Shown: positions 6,536 through 13,228 of the stretch, piece by piece
Position numbering within the stretch: the first letter of the stretch is position 1
Layout: every line of letters starts with the position of its first letter
NCBI GenBank assembly: GCA_017455385.1
Contig: JAFTBD010000047.1
Location: 1-14,640 of the forward strand
DNA from: Clostridia bacterium
GTDB taxonomy: Bacteria > Bacillota > Clostridia > Christensenellales > CAG-1252
Length of the DNA stretch: 14,640 bases
Direction of reading: 5' to 3'
Notes under the pieces: model-generated
What the model was told of the DNA's origin: nothing
Databases searched by the model: none
What the model saw: only the letters and a program-made list of their open reading frames with translations
Translations under genes and position numbers: made by a program

Positions 6536-7465
6536 TTACAATAGCGGTATCATCAAGGCAAGTAAAGGAACCGTTATTATACAGGATAACGTGCTGATGA
6601 GCACACTGCACGCGGCGTGGGTCTGTCCTTCGCCGACGAGCTCGGACATATTTAAGACCATGCTCGCGCTCGGGCAACAGCCGAGGAGGAAGAAGGTGAC
6701 CTTGATATAGGTGGGCAGGGGGATGAAATAAATGACGAGGAAGGACACCAAGGGATAGACGATATTCTTGAGCGCGGTGGAGATATAGACGCGCGGATTC
6801 AGGAAAAGATCCTGCGGCGTCACGGTGGCGAGGCGCATGCCGAGGATCAGCATACACATCGGCGTCGTCATCCTGCCGAGCAGCTCGATGATGGGCGCGA
6901 TGACCGCGGGGAGCTTTGTCCCGGTGAAAAAGAGGGGCAGCGCGACGAGAAGGGACACGGTGGTCGGGTTCACGATCATATTGCGCACGTTGATCTTCTT
7001 CCTGTCCCAGGTGATGATCCCGACGGCGAGCGTCCAAGATAATAGGTTCAGGCTGACGGAGAAGACGGTGGAGAAGGCGATGGCGGGGTGCCCCGCGCCG
7101 AGCACCGCCTCGATGAGCGGCACGCCGAAGAACCCGACGTTCGCGAGGGAGGAAGCGATGGTGCAGATGCGGTTACGGACGTCGTCGAAGCGCTTTTTCA
7201 GAATGAATGTCAGGGACACCATCACTACGATCTGCATACCCGTGCACAGCCCGAAAAAGATGCCCATCTGACGGACGAATTCGCCCGTGCATTCCGCCGC
7301 ATTCAAGGAGTACAGGATGAGGGCTGGCTGACAGACGAAAAGAAGGATGCGCGCGAAGGCGCCGATGGAGTCCGGTTTGATGGCTTTGGTCTTCACGAAG
7401 ATGAAGCCCGGGATGGCGTAGGCGAGCATGATCGCCACGGTGATGAGGGTCGGGATAAATTGCAT
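6536..7465 (-). CDS. AEC-family permease (auxin efflux carrier / malate permease type)
   Basis: This is a 309-residue integral membrane protein with about ten hydrophobic segments, the usual size of bacterial Mem_trans (AEC) transporters. Family features include the opening IPTLITVAIMLAYAIPGFIF, FVCQPALILYSL, SLANVGFFGVPLIEAVLG (mid-protein, Asn-Val-Gly-Phe-Phe-Gly-Pro motif), LGRMTTPMCMLILGMRLA and LLGCCPSASMVLNMSEL near the end. Characterised members export or import carboxylates such as malate; the substrate here cannot be assigned. The ATG at 7465 is the chosen start because the first membrane segment follows at once. There is no Shine-Dalgarno site in front of it; a TGCTATAAT promoter element ends six bases before it. 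It sits 60 bases downstream of a dipeptidase on the same strand and converges with potD. Confidence 0.88.
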   Translation of the reverse strand: MQFIPTLITVAIMLAYAIPGFIFVKTKAIKPDSIGAFARILLFVCQPALILYSLNAAECTGEFVRQMGIFFGLCTGMQIVVMVSLTFILKKRFDDVRNRICTIASSLANVGFFGVPLIEAVLGAGHPAIAFSTVFSVSLNLLSWTLAVGIITWDRKKINVRNMIVNPTTVSLLVALPLFFTGTKLPAVIAPIIELLGRMTTPMCMLILGMRLATVTPQDLFLNPRVYISTALKNIVYPLVSFLVIYFIPLPTYIKVTFFLLGCCPSASMVLNMSELVGEGQTHAACSVLISTLSCIITVPLLALMIPLL

Positions 7466-7471
7466 ACGTGC

Positions 7472-7480
7472 ATTATAGCA
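7472..7480 (-). promoter_or_regulatory. Extended -10 promoter abutting the AEC permease start codon
   Basis: On the - strand, TGCTATAAT (plus positions 7480 to 7472) is a TGn-extended perfect -10 hexamer. The -35 region at the 17-base distance is poor (TTACCC), as is usual for extended -10 promoters. The expected start of transcription, about seven bases downstream, coincides with the A of the ATG at 7465. Confidence 0.6.
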
Positions 7481-7525
7481 CGCGCCCGCGCCTCGGGTAA
7501 AGCGATATAAAGGGGTGCGGGAGCG

Positions 7526-8845
7526 TCAGAAAGCCAATTTCTCGAGCGCCTTGCGGTATATCTCCGCACATTTCAGAAAATTATCGAGGGAAATGCTCTC
7601 GTCCTTTTGATGGATGCGGCTGTCTTCGCCCGGGAAGACGGGACCGAATGCCACCGCGTTCGGGAAGGCGCGCGCATAGGTGGCGCCGCCGATGGCGATG
7701 GGCTCTGCCGTTTCGCCGGTCACTTCGTTGTAAGCGGCAATGAGGCTCTTCACGAGCTCGGAATCTTTCGCTACGTGCAGGGGAAGGTGCCTGCCTTGCA
7801 CGGTGACGACTGCTCCTTCGCTCAAGGCAGTTTCAAGGGACTTCAGCACCTGTTCCTCGGTGTAGGAGACGGGGTAACGGATGTCGAGGGAGAAGGTGAG
7901 GGTGTCCTCTGTGCTCTCCACCTTGCCGACGTTCAGCGTCAATTCGCCGCTGACTTCATCCGAGAGTTTCAGCCCGAGACCGCTGCCGTCCGTCATATGG
8001 AAATAGTCGTATAGATCGGCGAGATCCTCGCTTGTGGATTTCACGGCGTAGAGGATCTTCAAGATGGCGTTCTCGCCTTTGTCCGGGGTGGAACCGTGCG
8101 CAGAGACCCCCTCCGCCGAGAGACGGAAACCGCCGTCGATGAATTTCACTTTGATACCGCCCTTGAGACACTTGGAAAATGCGGCGTCGGAGAGGGCAGT
8201 CACTTCGAGGGCGGCTCTGTCCGCCACCATATTGACCCGTTCACCGCCCGAAAAGGAGATGACCTCCGCGGGCTTTTTCAGGGTGACGCGGGCGTGGAGC
8301 ACCCCTTTTTCACAGAAAATGACGGGGAAGTCCGCATCGGGGGAGAAACTCATAGAGGGGATCTCTTCCTTTTCGAGGTAATGCTCGATGCACTTCCAGC
8401 CGCTTTCCTCATTCAGCCCCGCGATGACGCGGATACGGCGTCTCGGCGCTCTGCCTTCGTCGAGGAGGGCTTTCAGGGCGTACATCACTGCCACGGCGGG
8501 ACCTTTGTCATCCTCTGCGCCCCTGCCGTAAATGCGCGTTTCGCCGTCTTCCTCCGCCATTTCACCGAAAGGGGAGCGCGTCCAATCCTCGCCGAAAGGC
8601 ACGGTGTCAAGGTGCACGGGGATGCCGAGGAGTTCGCCTTCTCCTATCTCCGCGAAGCCGCAGTAACCGTCTATATTCTTCGTCCGCATACCGATGGATG
8701 TCGCGAGCGAGAAGAATTTATCCAGCATTTCCTTGGTCCCTGCGCCGAAAGGCGCGCCGTCCGCGGGCGCCCCCTGCACGCTGTCCACCGCGAGGAAGAA
8801 GAGAAGGGTGTCTACCATTTGCTTTTTATAAGATTGCATTTTCAT
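7526..8845 (-). CDS. M20-family metallopeptidase, PepV/Sapep-type dipeptidase
   Basis: This 439-residue cytoplasmic zinc peptidase probably cleaves dipeptides or similar short substrates. The di-zinc site motifs of the M20 family are all visible: HLDTVPFG (H78, D80), EDDKGP (bridging D112), NEESGW (catalytic E146, E147), SPDADFPVI (D170) and a C-terminal DSRIHQKDES (H412). GRGAEDDKGP and the SPDADFP motif are typical of PepV and Sapep rather than of DapE or ArgE. The lid (dimer-like) domain lies between about residues 180 and 380. The ATG at 8845 has only a weak AGGT upstream; a second ATG two codons later is an alternative. The neighbouring AEC permease may be partly co-transcribed, but it has its own -10 element. 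Specificity, including any preference for D-amino acid or beta-alanyl dipeptides, is not readable here. Confidence 0.9.
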   Translation of the reverse strand: MKMQSYKKQMVDTLLFFLAVDSVQGAPADGAPFGAGTKEMLDKFFSLATSIGMRTKNIDGYCGFAEIGEGELLGIPVHLDTVPFGEDWTRSPFGEMAEEDGETRIYGRGAEDDKGPAVAVMYALKALLDEGRAPRRRIRVIAGLNEESGWKCIEHYLEKEEIPSMSFSPDADFPVIFCEKGVLHARVTLKKPAEVISFSGGERVNMVADRAALEVTALSDAAFSKCLKGGIKVKFIDGGFRLSAEGVSAHGSTPDKGENAILKILYAVKSTSEDLADLYDYFHMTDGSGLGLKLSDEVSGELTLNVGKVESTEDTLTFSLDIRYPVSYTEEQVLKSLETALSEGAVVTVQGRHLPLHVAKDSELVKSLIAAYNEVTGETAEPIAIGGATYARAFPNAVAFGPVFPGEDSRIHQKDESISLDNFLKCAEIYRKALEKLAF

Positions 8846-8900
8846 ATGACCTACGTTTGTTGATATGCCGTGCTTTCGCGCGGTTTGATAATATGGTTGA

Positions 8901-8998
8901 GATCCCTCGGCGCGGCTCGCTATTCGCCTCGGCTCTACGCGGACCTTCGGTGCAGGATGACTATTAGTAATTCGGGATGACGCTTTATATTCGCGTCA
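8901..8998. repeat. GGATGAC-containing intergenic repeat-like segment with small hairpin
   Basis: The spacer 8846-9127 has no supported gene. It contains GAGATCCCTCGG (8900-8911), then GCAGGATGACT and, about 20 bases on, CGGGATGACG. This resembles the ATCC(C/T)TCG...GGATGAC intergenic words common in many bacterial genomes. A 6-bp hairpin TGACGC/GCGTCA (8978-8983 / 8993-8998) ends it. Relation to a known repeat family is from memory and untested. Confidence 0.35.
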
Positions 8999-9012
8999 GC
9001 GCAACCTTAACT

Positions 9013-9040
9013 CCACTCTCCACTTTCCACACTCCACTCT
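9013..9040. repeat. Four tandem 7-bp repeats (CCACTCT-like)
   Basis: Four abutting heptamers are present: CCACTCT (9013-9019), CCACTTT (9020-9026), CCACACT (9027-9033) and CCACTCT (9034-9040). They lie in the spacer between the divergent dipeptidase and DUF421 genes. Confidence 0.75.
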
Positions 9041-9127
9041 CGCGAAGCGTCCGCCATTATTATATGCGCGCCCGAGGCTTCTTTGTCAAGCGGAATAGAG
9101 GAGAGCGGCGTCGTCAATACTCCCCGT

Positions 9128-9802
9128 ATGGACCTCACCTTGCACGTCGCCATCTCTTCCGTCATCAGTTTCCTCTTTCTCTTCGTCGTCACCAAGATCA
9201 TGGGGAAGAAGCAGATCGCCCAGCTCTCTTTCCTCGACTACGTCATCGGCATCTCTTTGGGCTCCATCGCCGCCGAGATGGCGACCGATCAGGATCGCCC
9301 CTTTTATCATTTCCTGCTCGCGATGGCGCTCTATCTCGTGCTCGACCTCGTGCTGACCTTTCTCGCGCGGAAAGCCACCGTCCTGAAGAAGTTCATCCGC
9401 GGCCGCCCCATCATATTGGTGGAAGAGGGGAAGATAAATTATAAGAGCCTTACCCGCGCCAAATTGGACATCAATGATCTCCTCTCCATGTGCCGCGCCA
9501 AGGGATATTTCGACCTCCGCGACGTGGCGTACTGCATCTTCGAGACGAGCGGAGAGATGTCCGTCTTGCCCGCCGCGTGTGCCGCCGTAGCGAAGAGCGT
9601 CGATCTCGGCATCACAGCCCCCGAACCTTCTCTCAGCAAGGACGTCATCGCCGACGGAAAGGTCATTCTTCCCGCCCTCACGCAGATAGGCAAGGATATC
9701 GTGTGGCTTAGGGAGAGAGTAGGGGATGAGGATGTAATTAAAAGCGTAGCGCTCGCGACGTACTACCAAGATAGTGATGAACTACGCATCCATTATAAAT
9801 AG
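9128..9802 (+). CDS. DUF421 (YetF-like) membrane protein
   Basis: This 224-residue protein has three N-terminal membrane segments (about 4-23, 33-50 and 59-80) followed by a soluble domain. RGRPIILVEEGKINYKSL (91-108), LDINDLLSMCRAKGYFDLRDV (113-133) and FETSGEMSVLP (138-148) are the conserved parts of DUF421/YetF proteins. KIMGKKQIAQLSFLDYVIGI links the first two membrane segments, also typical. Family members are widespread in Firmicutes, and some are linked to spore or envelope functions; the biochemical role is unknown. The ATG at 9128 gives the normal family N-terminus but lacks a Shine-Dalgarno site. An in-frame TTG at 9083 (15 residues longer) has GAGG 5 bases upstream and is a real alternative. 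The gene stands alone between divergent and unrelated neighbours. Confidence 0.87.
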   Translation: MDLTLHVAISSVISFLFLFVVTKIMGKKQIAQLSFLDYVIGISLGSIAAEMATDQDRPFYHFLLAMALYLVLDLVLTFLARKATVLKKFIRGRPIILVEEGKINYKSLTRAKLDINDLLSMCRAKGYFDLRDVAYCIFETSGEMSVLPAACAAVAKSVDLGITAPEPSLSKDVIADGKVILPALTQIGKDIVWLRERVGDEDVIKSVALATYYQDSDELRIHYK

Positions 9803-9811
9803 TTTGTTCAA

Positions 9812-9840
9812 TTGATAAGTACTGTTATATATGATATAAT
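9812..9840 (+). promoter_or_regulatory. Strong extended -10 promoter for the two-TM protein gene
   Basis: TTGATA (9812-9817), a 17-base spacer and TATAAT (9835-9840) preceded by TGA form a nearly ideal SigA promoter. Transcription should start near 9847, leaving a leader of about 74 bases before the ATG at 9921. Confidence 0.8.
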
Positions 9841-9920
9841 TATATTATAAGTCTGCGGCGAGTCTAGCCTTAATGATCCCGCTCTTATAAATTAATAATG
9901 GTACAAAAAGGAGAAACCCG

Positions 9921-10364
9921 ATGGCGAGACAAGAGAAAAACCTCAGCGTGTCAAGATGGTGGTGGCGTCGAATTGCCAGAAATATGGCGCGTTTCGGCTG
10001 GGATCTTTTCGATGCGTATAAGCTGACTACCACCCGATATGATAGTGATGGTTTCAAAAGAAAAGCCGTGACGATGGAAATGATCTTTTTAAGAGAAGAA
10101 TCGAATTTTGAGAACTTGCCGGAAATTGCCTTGATCGAGCGCAAATTCAATTTTTGGATGATTATCCGAAGGGTATTCGGCGTGTTGCTATATATCTTTA
10201 ACGTTATGTTGCTAATCGCTCTGATATTGCGAGAAAATGACGTGCTTCGCTCGATCTTTGGTGCCTCCTGGTTCATTGTTTTGTTCATTTGGTTTACGGC
10301 GATTTTTTTCGAGAATAAACTCTCCCGAAAAGCCGAAAAGATCTTGATCAGAAAAAAAGATTGA
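9921..10364 (+). CDS. Hypothetical protein with two membrane segments
   Basis: I do not recognise the family. It is 147 residues, preceded by a clear AAAAGGAG site and its own strong promoter, so it is very likely expressed. The N-terminal ~75 residues are soluble and basic-aromatic, with a tryptophan cluster SRWWWRRIARN (11-21) and FGWDLFDAYKL. Two membrane segments follow (about 82-103 and 112-132), separated by a short charged loop LRENDVLR. The C-terminus is lysine/arginine-rich (KLSRKAEKILIRKKD). Both termini are therefore predicted to be cytoplasmic. Base composition and codon choice (more A/T-ending codons) differ from the GC-rich flanking genes and match the next two genes, suggesting a shared, perhaps transferred, segment. 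It converges with the small HTH gene, with no clear terminator between them. Confidence 0.75.
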   Translation: MARQEKNLSVSRWWWRRIARNMARFGWDLFDAYKLTTTRYDSDGFKRKAVTMEMIFLREESNFENLPEIALIERKFNFWMIIRRVFGVLLYIFNVMLLIALILRENDVLRSIFGASWFIVLFIWFTAIFFENKLSRKAEKILIRKKD

Positions 10365-10436
10365 AAATACCGCTCGTTTGGGGTGTAGGGTTTTCTACTG
10401 CGCTATATATCTCTTTTGAAAGGGTATATTAGGAAG

Positions 10437-10634
10437 TTATCGATCGGTTCGACCGAGTAAATAATCAAGAGAAACGCCGAAATAATCCGCGAATTTGATA
10501 AGCGTTTTGTAATCCGCTTCGCGTTCCATATTCTCATATCGGCTGATACTGTTTTGATTCATCTCGAGGTCAAGTGCTAGTTTCAGCTGAGATATTTTTT
10601 TCTTTTTTCTTAATTCTTTCAGCCGAAATACCAT
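10437..10634 (-). CDS. Small Cro/CI-type (XRE) HTH repressor
   Basis: This 65-residue protein is almost entirely one helix-turn-helix domain. The start MVFRLKELRKKKKISQLKLA leads into LDLEMNQNSISRYENMERE (the recognition region, about 21-39), and it closes with the usual DYFGVSLDYLLGRTDR. The start chosen is the ATG at 10634, with GGGAG about 11 bases upstream; a TTG at 10670 would add 12 residues but lacks a site. There is no ligand or protease domain, so it resembles phage-type and small accessory regulators. It is transcribed away from the lipoprotein gene, and the shared 134-base interval contains a 17-bp palindrome and further ATACCA/TGGTAT half-sites, one of them overlapping its own start codon. 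The most likely role is autoregulation plus repression of the lipoprotein gene (inferred). Confidence 0.88.
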   Translation of the reverse strand: MVFRLKELRKKKKISQLKLALDLEMNQNSISRYENMEREADYKTLIKFADYFGVSLDYLLGRTDR

Positions 10635-10660
10635 TTTGCGGAACGCTCCCAAATATGTTC

Positions 10661-10689
10661 TTGACTTCAATATACCATTGTGGTATAGT
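10661..10689 (+). promoter_or_regulatory. Promoter of the Ig-like lipoprotein gene
   Basis: TTGACT (10661-10666) and TATAGT (10684-10689) are separated by 17 bases, each one mismatch from consensus. An overlapping TATAAT at 10690-10695 is an alternative -10 but has no good -35. Transcription would start near 10696, about 73 bases before the ATG. Confidence 0.7.
10671..10687. promoter_or_regulatory. 17-bp palindromic operator overlapping the lipoprotein promoter
   Basis: TATACCATTGTGGTATA is a perfect inverted repeat (arms TATACCA and TGGTATA around TTG) covering the spacer and most of the -10 element. A further half-site TGGTATA lies at 10705-10711 and an ATACCA at 10628-10633 over the HTH start codon. 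This layout fits repression by the adjacent HTH protein. Confidence 0.75.
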
Positions 10690-10768
10690 TATAATATCCC
10701 GTTTTGGTATATTTATTCTTATGATAGACTTGTTGAAACGGAAATAACATACGGAGGAAGAACATAAA

Positions 10769-11623
10769 ATGAAAAAAAGAATGCTAATTGCGATGGTCGC
10801 CGTCTTGCTGATTATATCAACATTATTCGTTGCATGTGATGCTTTCGGTAGCGGAAACAATGATGTATCGGAAACGGAATCAACAGATAGCGCTTCGACG
10901 ACTCAATCCAAAGACAGTTCAACCAAATCGAACAACGATAAGGTCGAAAAAAACGTTACAAGCGTCGTGTTATCCAAAACCACTGTTTCTCTCGGTGTAG
11001 GAGAAACCGAAACGCTTGTGGCGTTTGCTTCTCCGGACGACGTTCAAGCAACGTTCCAATGGAGTTCCACCAATGAATCCGTTGCTACGGTGGATGAAAA
11101 CGGTGCCATTACCGGAGTAGCGAAGGGGACTGCCGTTATCAAAGTCAAAGCGGGTAGCGTATTTGCACTTTGCAACGTGACTGTGATAGAGAAGACTGGT
11201 AGCGTCACGGGTACGGTCACATATAAGTACAACAATTACGTGGGTAACAAGCCGGATACCGACTCGACGGTTTTCTTAATCTCCAAAAAAGTAGAGAGCC
11301 TGCCGAATAGCATTGCGCTGGGCGGAACCTATAATATGCCGGAAGGTTGCTTTGCAACAAAGGTAGACGGGACCGATAAATATCAGATCGATAACGTACC
11401 TATCGGAGATTATGTCGTCATATTGCTTTCGAAGAATACGAATTCCGGATCGAAGAACGGCTCATTGTATTGGAGTTACTTTATTTACAGTAAGTTTTCG
11501 GAAGAAGGAAAGGAATACGCAGATACTACGTGTTATCTGCAAAAGATAGAATATAAAAACATTACGGTCGAAGCGGATAAGACCGTGACCTTCTCTCACG
11601 ATTTCGGCATCACCTATATTTGA
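10769..11623 (+). CDS. Secreted lipoprotein with Big_2 Ig-like domain
   Basis: This 284-residue protein is predicted to be anchored on the outer face of the membrane. It has a type II signal peptide (residues 1-22) with lipobox LFVAC and lipidated Cys23, then a Ser/Thr/Asn-rich linker (about 26-60). A bacterial Ig-like group 2 domain spans about 62-141: VTSVVLSKTTVSLGVGET, WSSTNESVATVDENGAITGV, GTAVIKV. A second beta-rich part (144-284) begins GSVTGTVTYKY and contains YQIDNVPIGDYVVILL, which resembles a carboxypeptidase-regulatory-like fold; that assignment is weaker. The ATG has a CGGAGGAAG site upstream. Such proteins are often surface adhesion or matrix-contact factors; no ligand can be named. 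Composition is AT-rich like its two neighbours. It is expressed from a palindrome-overlapped promoter and ends before a bidirectional terminator shared with proS. Confidence 0.85.
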   Translation: MKKRMLIAMVAVLLIISTLFVACDAFGSGNNDVSETESTDSASTTQSKDSSTKSNNDKVEKNVTSVVLSKTTVSLGVGETETLVAFASPDDVQATFQWSSTNESVATVDENGAITGVAKGTAVIKVKAGSVFALCNVTVIEKTGSVTGTVTYKYNNYVGNKPDTDSTVFLISKKVESLPNSIALGGTYNMPEGCFATKVDGTDKYQIDNVPIGDYVVILLSKNTNSGSKNGSLYWSYFIYSKFSEEGKEYADTTCYLQKIEYKNITVEADKTVTFSHDFGITYI

Positions 11624-11643
11624 TAATATGGGAAAGCAATAGT

Positions 11644-11675
11644 AAAACGCTCGGGCTGTCACCCGAGCGTTTTTT
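11644..11675. terminator. Bidirectional rho-independent terminator between lipoprotein gene and proS
   Basis: ACGCTCGGG (11647-11655) pairs with CCCGAGCGT (11662-11670) around the loop CTGTCA. Flanking AAA and TTT extend the stem to 12 bp and give U-runs on both strands. It serves two convergent genes. Confidence 0.93.
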
Positions 11676-11696
11676 GTTGTTTGTTAATATTTTAGA

Positions 11697-13157
11697 TCAA
11701 TATGCTTTGGCGAAATATATGACCTTGCCGTCCGTGGTGCCGTCTTCCTTCAATAGGTTCTTGCCGCAGCAGACGCATTTCGTGCCGACGGGGGTTTGGT
11801 CAAAGGGCATCACGCGGGTGGAGGCGGAAGTCATTTCCTTCACCTTATCCTCGCATTCGCGGCTGCCGCACCACATTGCCTTGGCGAAATTGCCGTTATT
11901 CACAGCCGCGGTCAGCTCGTCCATATCCTTGGTGATGACGATATGGCTGTCGCGGAAAGCGCGCGCTTTCTCGAGCATATTTTTCTGAATGACGTCGAGG
12001 AGGGCGGGGATCGCCGTCGCGAGCTCGTCGATCTTGATCTGATCTTTCGTAAAGTCGTCACGACGCGCCACGGTAACGACGCTGTTCTCGAGGTCGCGCG
12101 GACCCACTTCGATGCGGAGGGGGACGCCTTTCATCTCCCATTCATTGAACTTCCAGCCCGTGCTCTGATCGCGGTAATCCACTTCCACGCGAACGCCCGC
12201 CTCTTCGAGGGCATTTTTGATCTCTTCCGCCTTCTCGTTCACGCCGCCTTTATGCGCCGCGATGGGGATGATGATCGCCTGAACGGGCGCCACCTTGGGG
12301 GGAAGCGCCAAGCCGCGGTTGTCGCCGTGCGCCATAATGAGGGCGCCGATCATACGGGTGGAGGTGCCCCAGCTGGTTTGGTAGACGTATTTGAGGTCGC
12401 CTTCTTTCGAGGCAAACTTGATGTCGAATGCCTTGCTGAAATTGTCGCCGAAATAGTGGCTCGTGCCCGCTTGCAGGCTTTTGCCGTCCAGCATCATCGC
12501 TTCCATGCTGTAGGTCGCCTGTGCGCCCGCGAATTTCTCCTTCTCGCTCTTCCTGCCCACAAGGACGGGGATGGCGAGGACGTTCTCCGCGAATTCACGG
12601 TAAACTTCCAGCATTTTCAAGGTCTCTTCCTGCGCCTCTTCGGGGGTCTCGTGGACGGTGTGACCTTCCTGCCACAGGAACTCCGACGTGCGGAGGAAGG
12701 GGCGGGTGGTCTTTTCCCAACGGACGACGTTTGCCCACTGGTTGATGAGGATCGGGAGGTCGCGCCAGCTTTTCACCCATTTGGCGTAGCTGTCGCAGAT
12801 GATGGTCTCGGAGGTGGGACGGACGACGAGTTTCTCGGGGAGCTCCTCATTGCCGACGTGGGTGACGAGCGCCACTTCCGGCGCGAAGCCTTCCACGTGT
12901 TCCGCCTCTTTGACGAGGTAGCTGTAGGGGATAAACATCGGGAAATAGGCATTTTTGTGCCCGGTCTTCTTGAAACGGGCGTTGAGCTCCGCCTGAATGT
13001 TCTCCCATATCGCGTAGGCGTAGGGACGGATGATCATCGTGCCCTTGACGGGACCGTAGTCCACGAGCTCGGTCTTGAGGATCACGTCGGTGTACCACCG
13101 CGCGAAGTCAACGTTCATATCGGTAATTTCTTTCACGAATTGTTCTTGTTTCGGCAT
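11697..13157 (-). CDS. proS: Proline--tRNA ligase (short, eukaryote/archaea-like type)
   Basis: This 486-residue class II aminoacyl-tRNA synthetase charges tRNA-Pro in the cytoplasm. Motif 2 is at about 144-168 (VVRWEKTTRPFLRTSEFLWQ then EGHTVH). Motif 3 is within 262-291 (SWGTSTRMIGALIMAHGDNRG). The proline-pocket loop GTSHYFGDNFSKAFDI is at 231-246. The anticodon-binding domain begins near 292. The C-terminal domain carries a probable zinc site, with C430, C435, C461 and C464. The absence of the large editing insertion and the presence of the zinc tail define the short type rather than the E. coli type. The start is the ATG at 13157 with GGAG 9 bases upstream. A TATAAT lies in the 71-base gap to ispE, so it may have its own promoter; no T-box structure fits in that gap. 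Confidence 0.96.
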   Translation of the reverse strand: MPKQEQFVKEITDMNVDFARWYTDVILKTELVDYGPVKGTMIIRPYAYAIWENIQAELNARFKKTGHKNAYFPMFIPYSYLVKEAEHVEGFAPEVALVTHVGNEELPEKLVVRPTSETIICDSYAKWVKSWRDLPILINQWANVVRWEKTTRPFLRTSEFLWQEGHTVHETPEEAQEETLKMLEVYREFAENVLAIPVLVGRKSEKEKFAGAQATYSMEAMMLDGKSLQAGTSHYFGDNFSKAFDIKFASKEGDLKYVYQTSWGTSTRMIGALIMAHGDNRGLALPPKVAPVQAIIIPIAAHKGGVNEKAEEIKNALEEAGVRVEVDYRDQSTGWKFNEWEMKGVPLRIEVGPRDLENSVVTVARRDDFTKDQIKIDELATAIPALLDVIQKNMLEKARAFRDSHIVITKDMDELTAAVNNGNFAKAMWCGSRECEDKVKEMTSASTRVMPFDQTPVGTKCVCCGKNLLKEDGTTDGKVIYFAKAY

Positions 13158-13188
13158 AGTATCGCTCCAATAAAATGGTAGTACTTAT

Positions 13189-13194
13189 ATTATA
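13189..13194 (-). promoter_or_regulatory. Possible -10 element for proS
   Basis: On the - strand TATAAT lies within CTTTATATAATATAAG in the ispE-proS gap, about 32 bases before the proS start. The -35 at 17 bases (TTTATT) is poor, so this is a tentative internal promoter. Confidence 0.35.
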
Positions 13195-13228
13195 TAAAGA
13201 ACGTGCGGCAAAATAAAGCGATTTTCAC

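Noticed and set aside
9845..10288. 147-residue - strand frame opposite the two-TM gene
   Set aside because: The + strand frame has an ideal promoter and ribosome binding site; the - frame has neither and crosses the leader region.
1345..10687. Same regulator binding both palindromes (CAATACCATAGGTATTG and TATACCATTGTGGTATA)
   Set aside because: They share ATACC/GGTAT half-sites, but the half-sites are spaced differently (three versus five bases between them), and each palindrome sits next to its own HTH gene.
11796..13181. 461-residue + strand open frame opposite proS
   Set aside because: It is the complement of a conserved GC-rich synthetase gene; His/Arg-rich composition with no domain, as expected of an antisense shadow.
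13158..13228. T-box riboswitch ahead of proS
   Set aside because: The 71-base gap is too short and contains neither the T-box sequence nor an anti-terminator pair.
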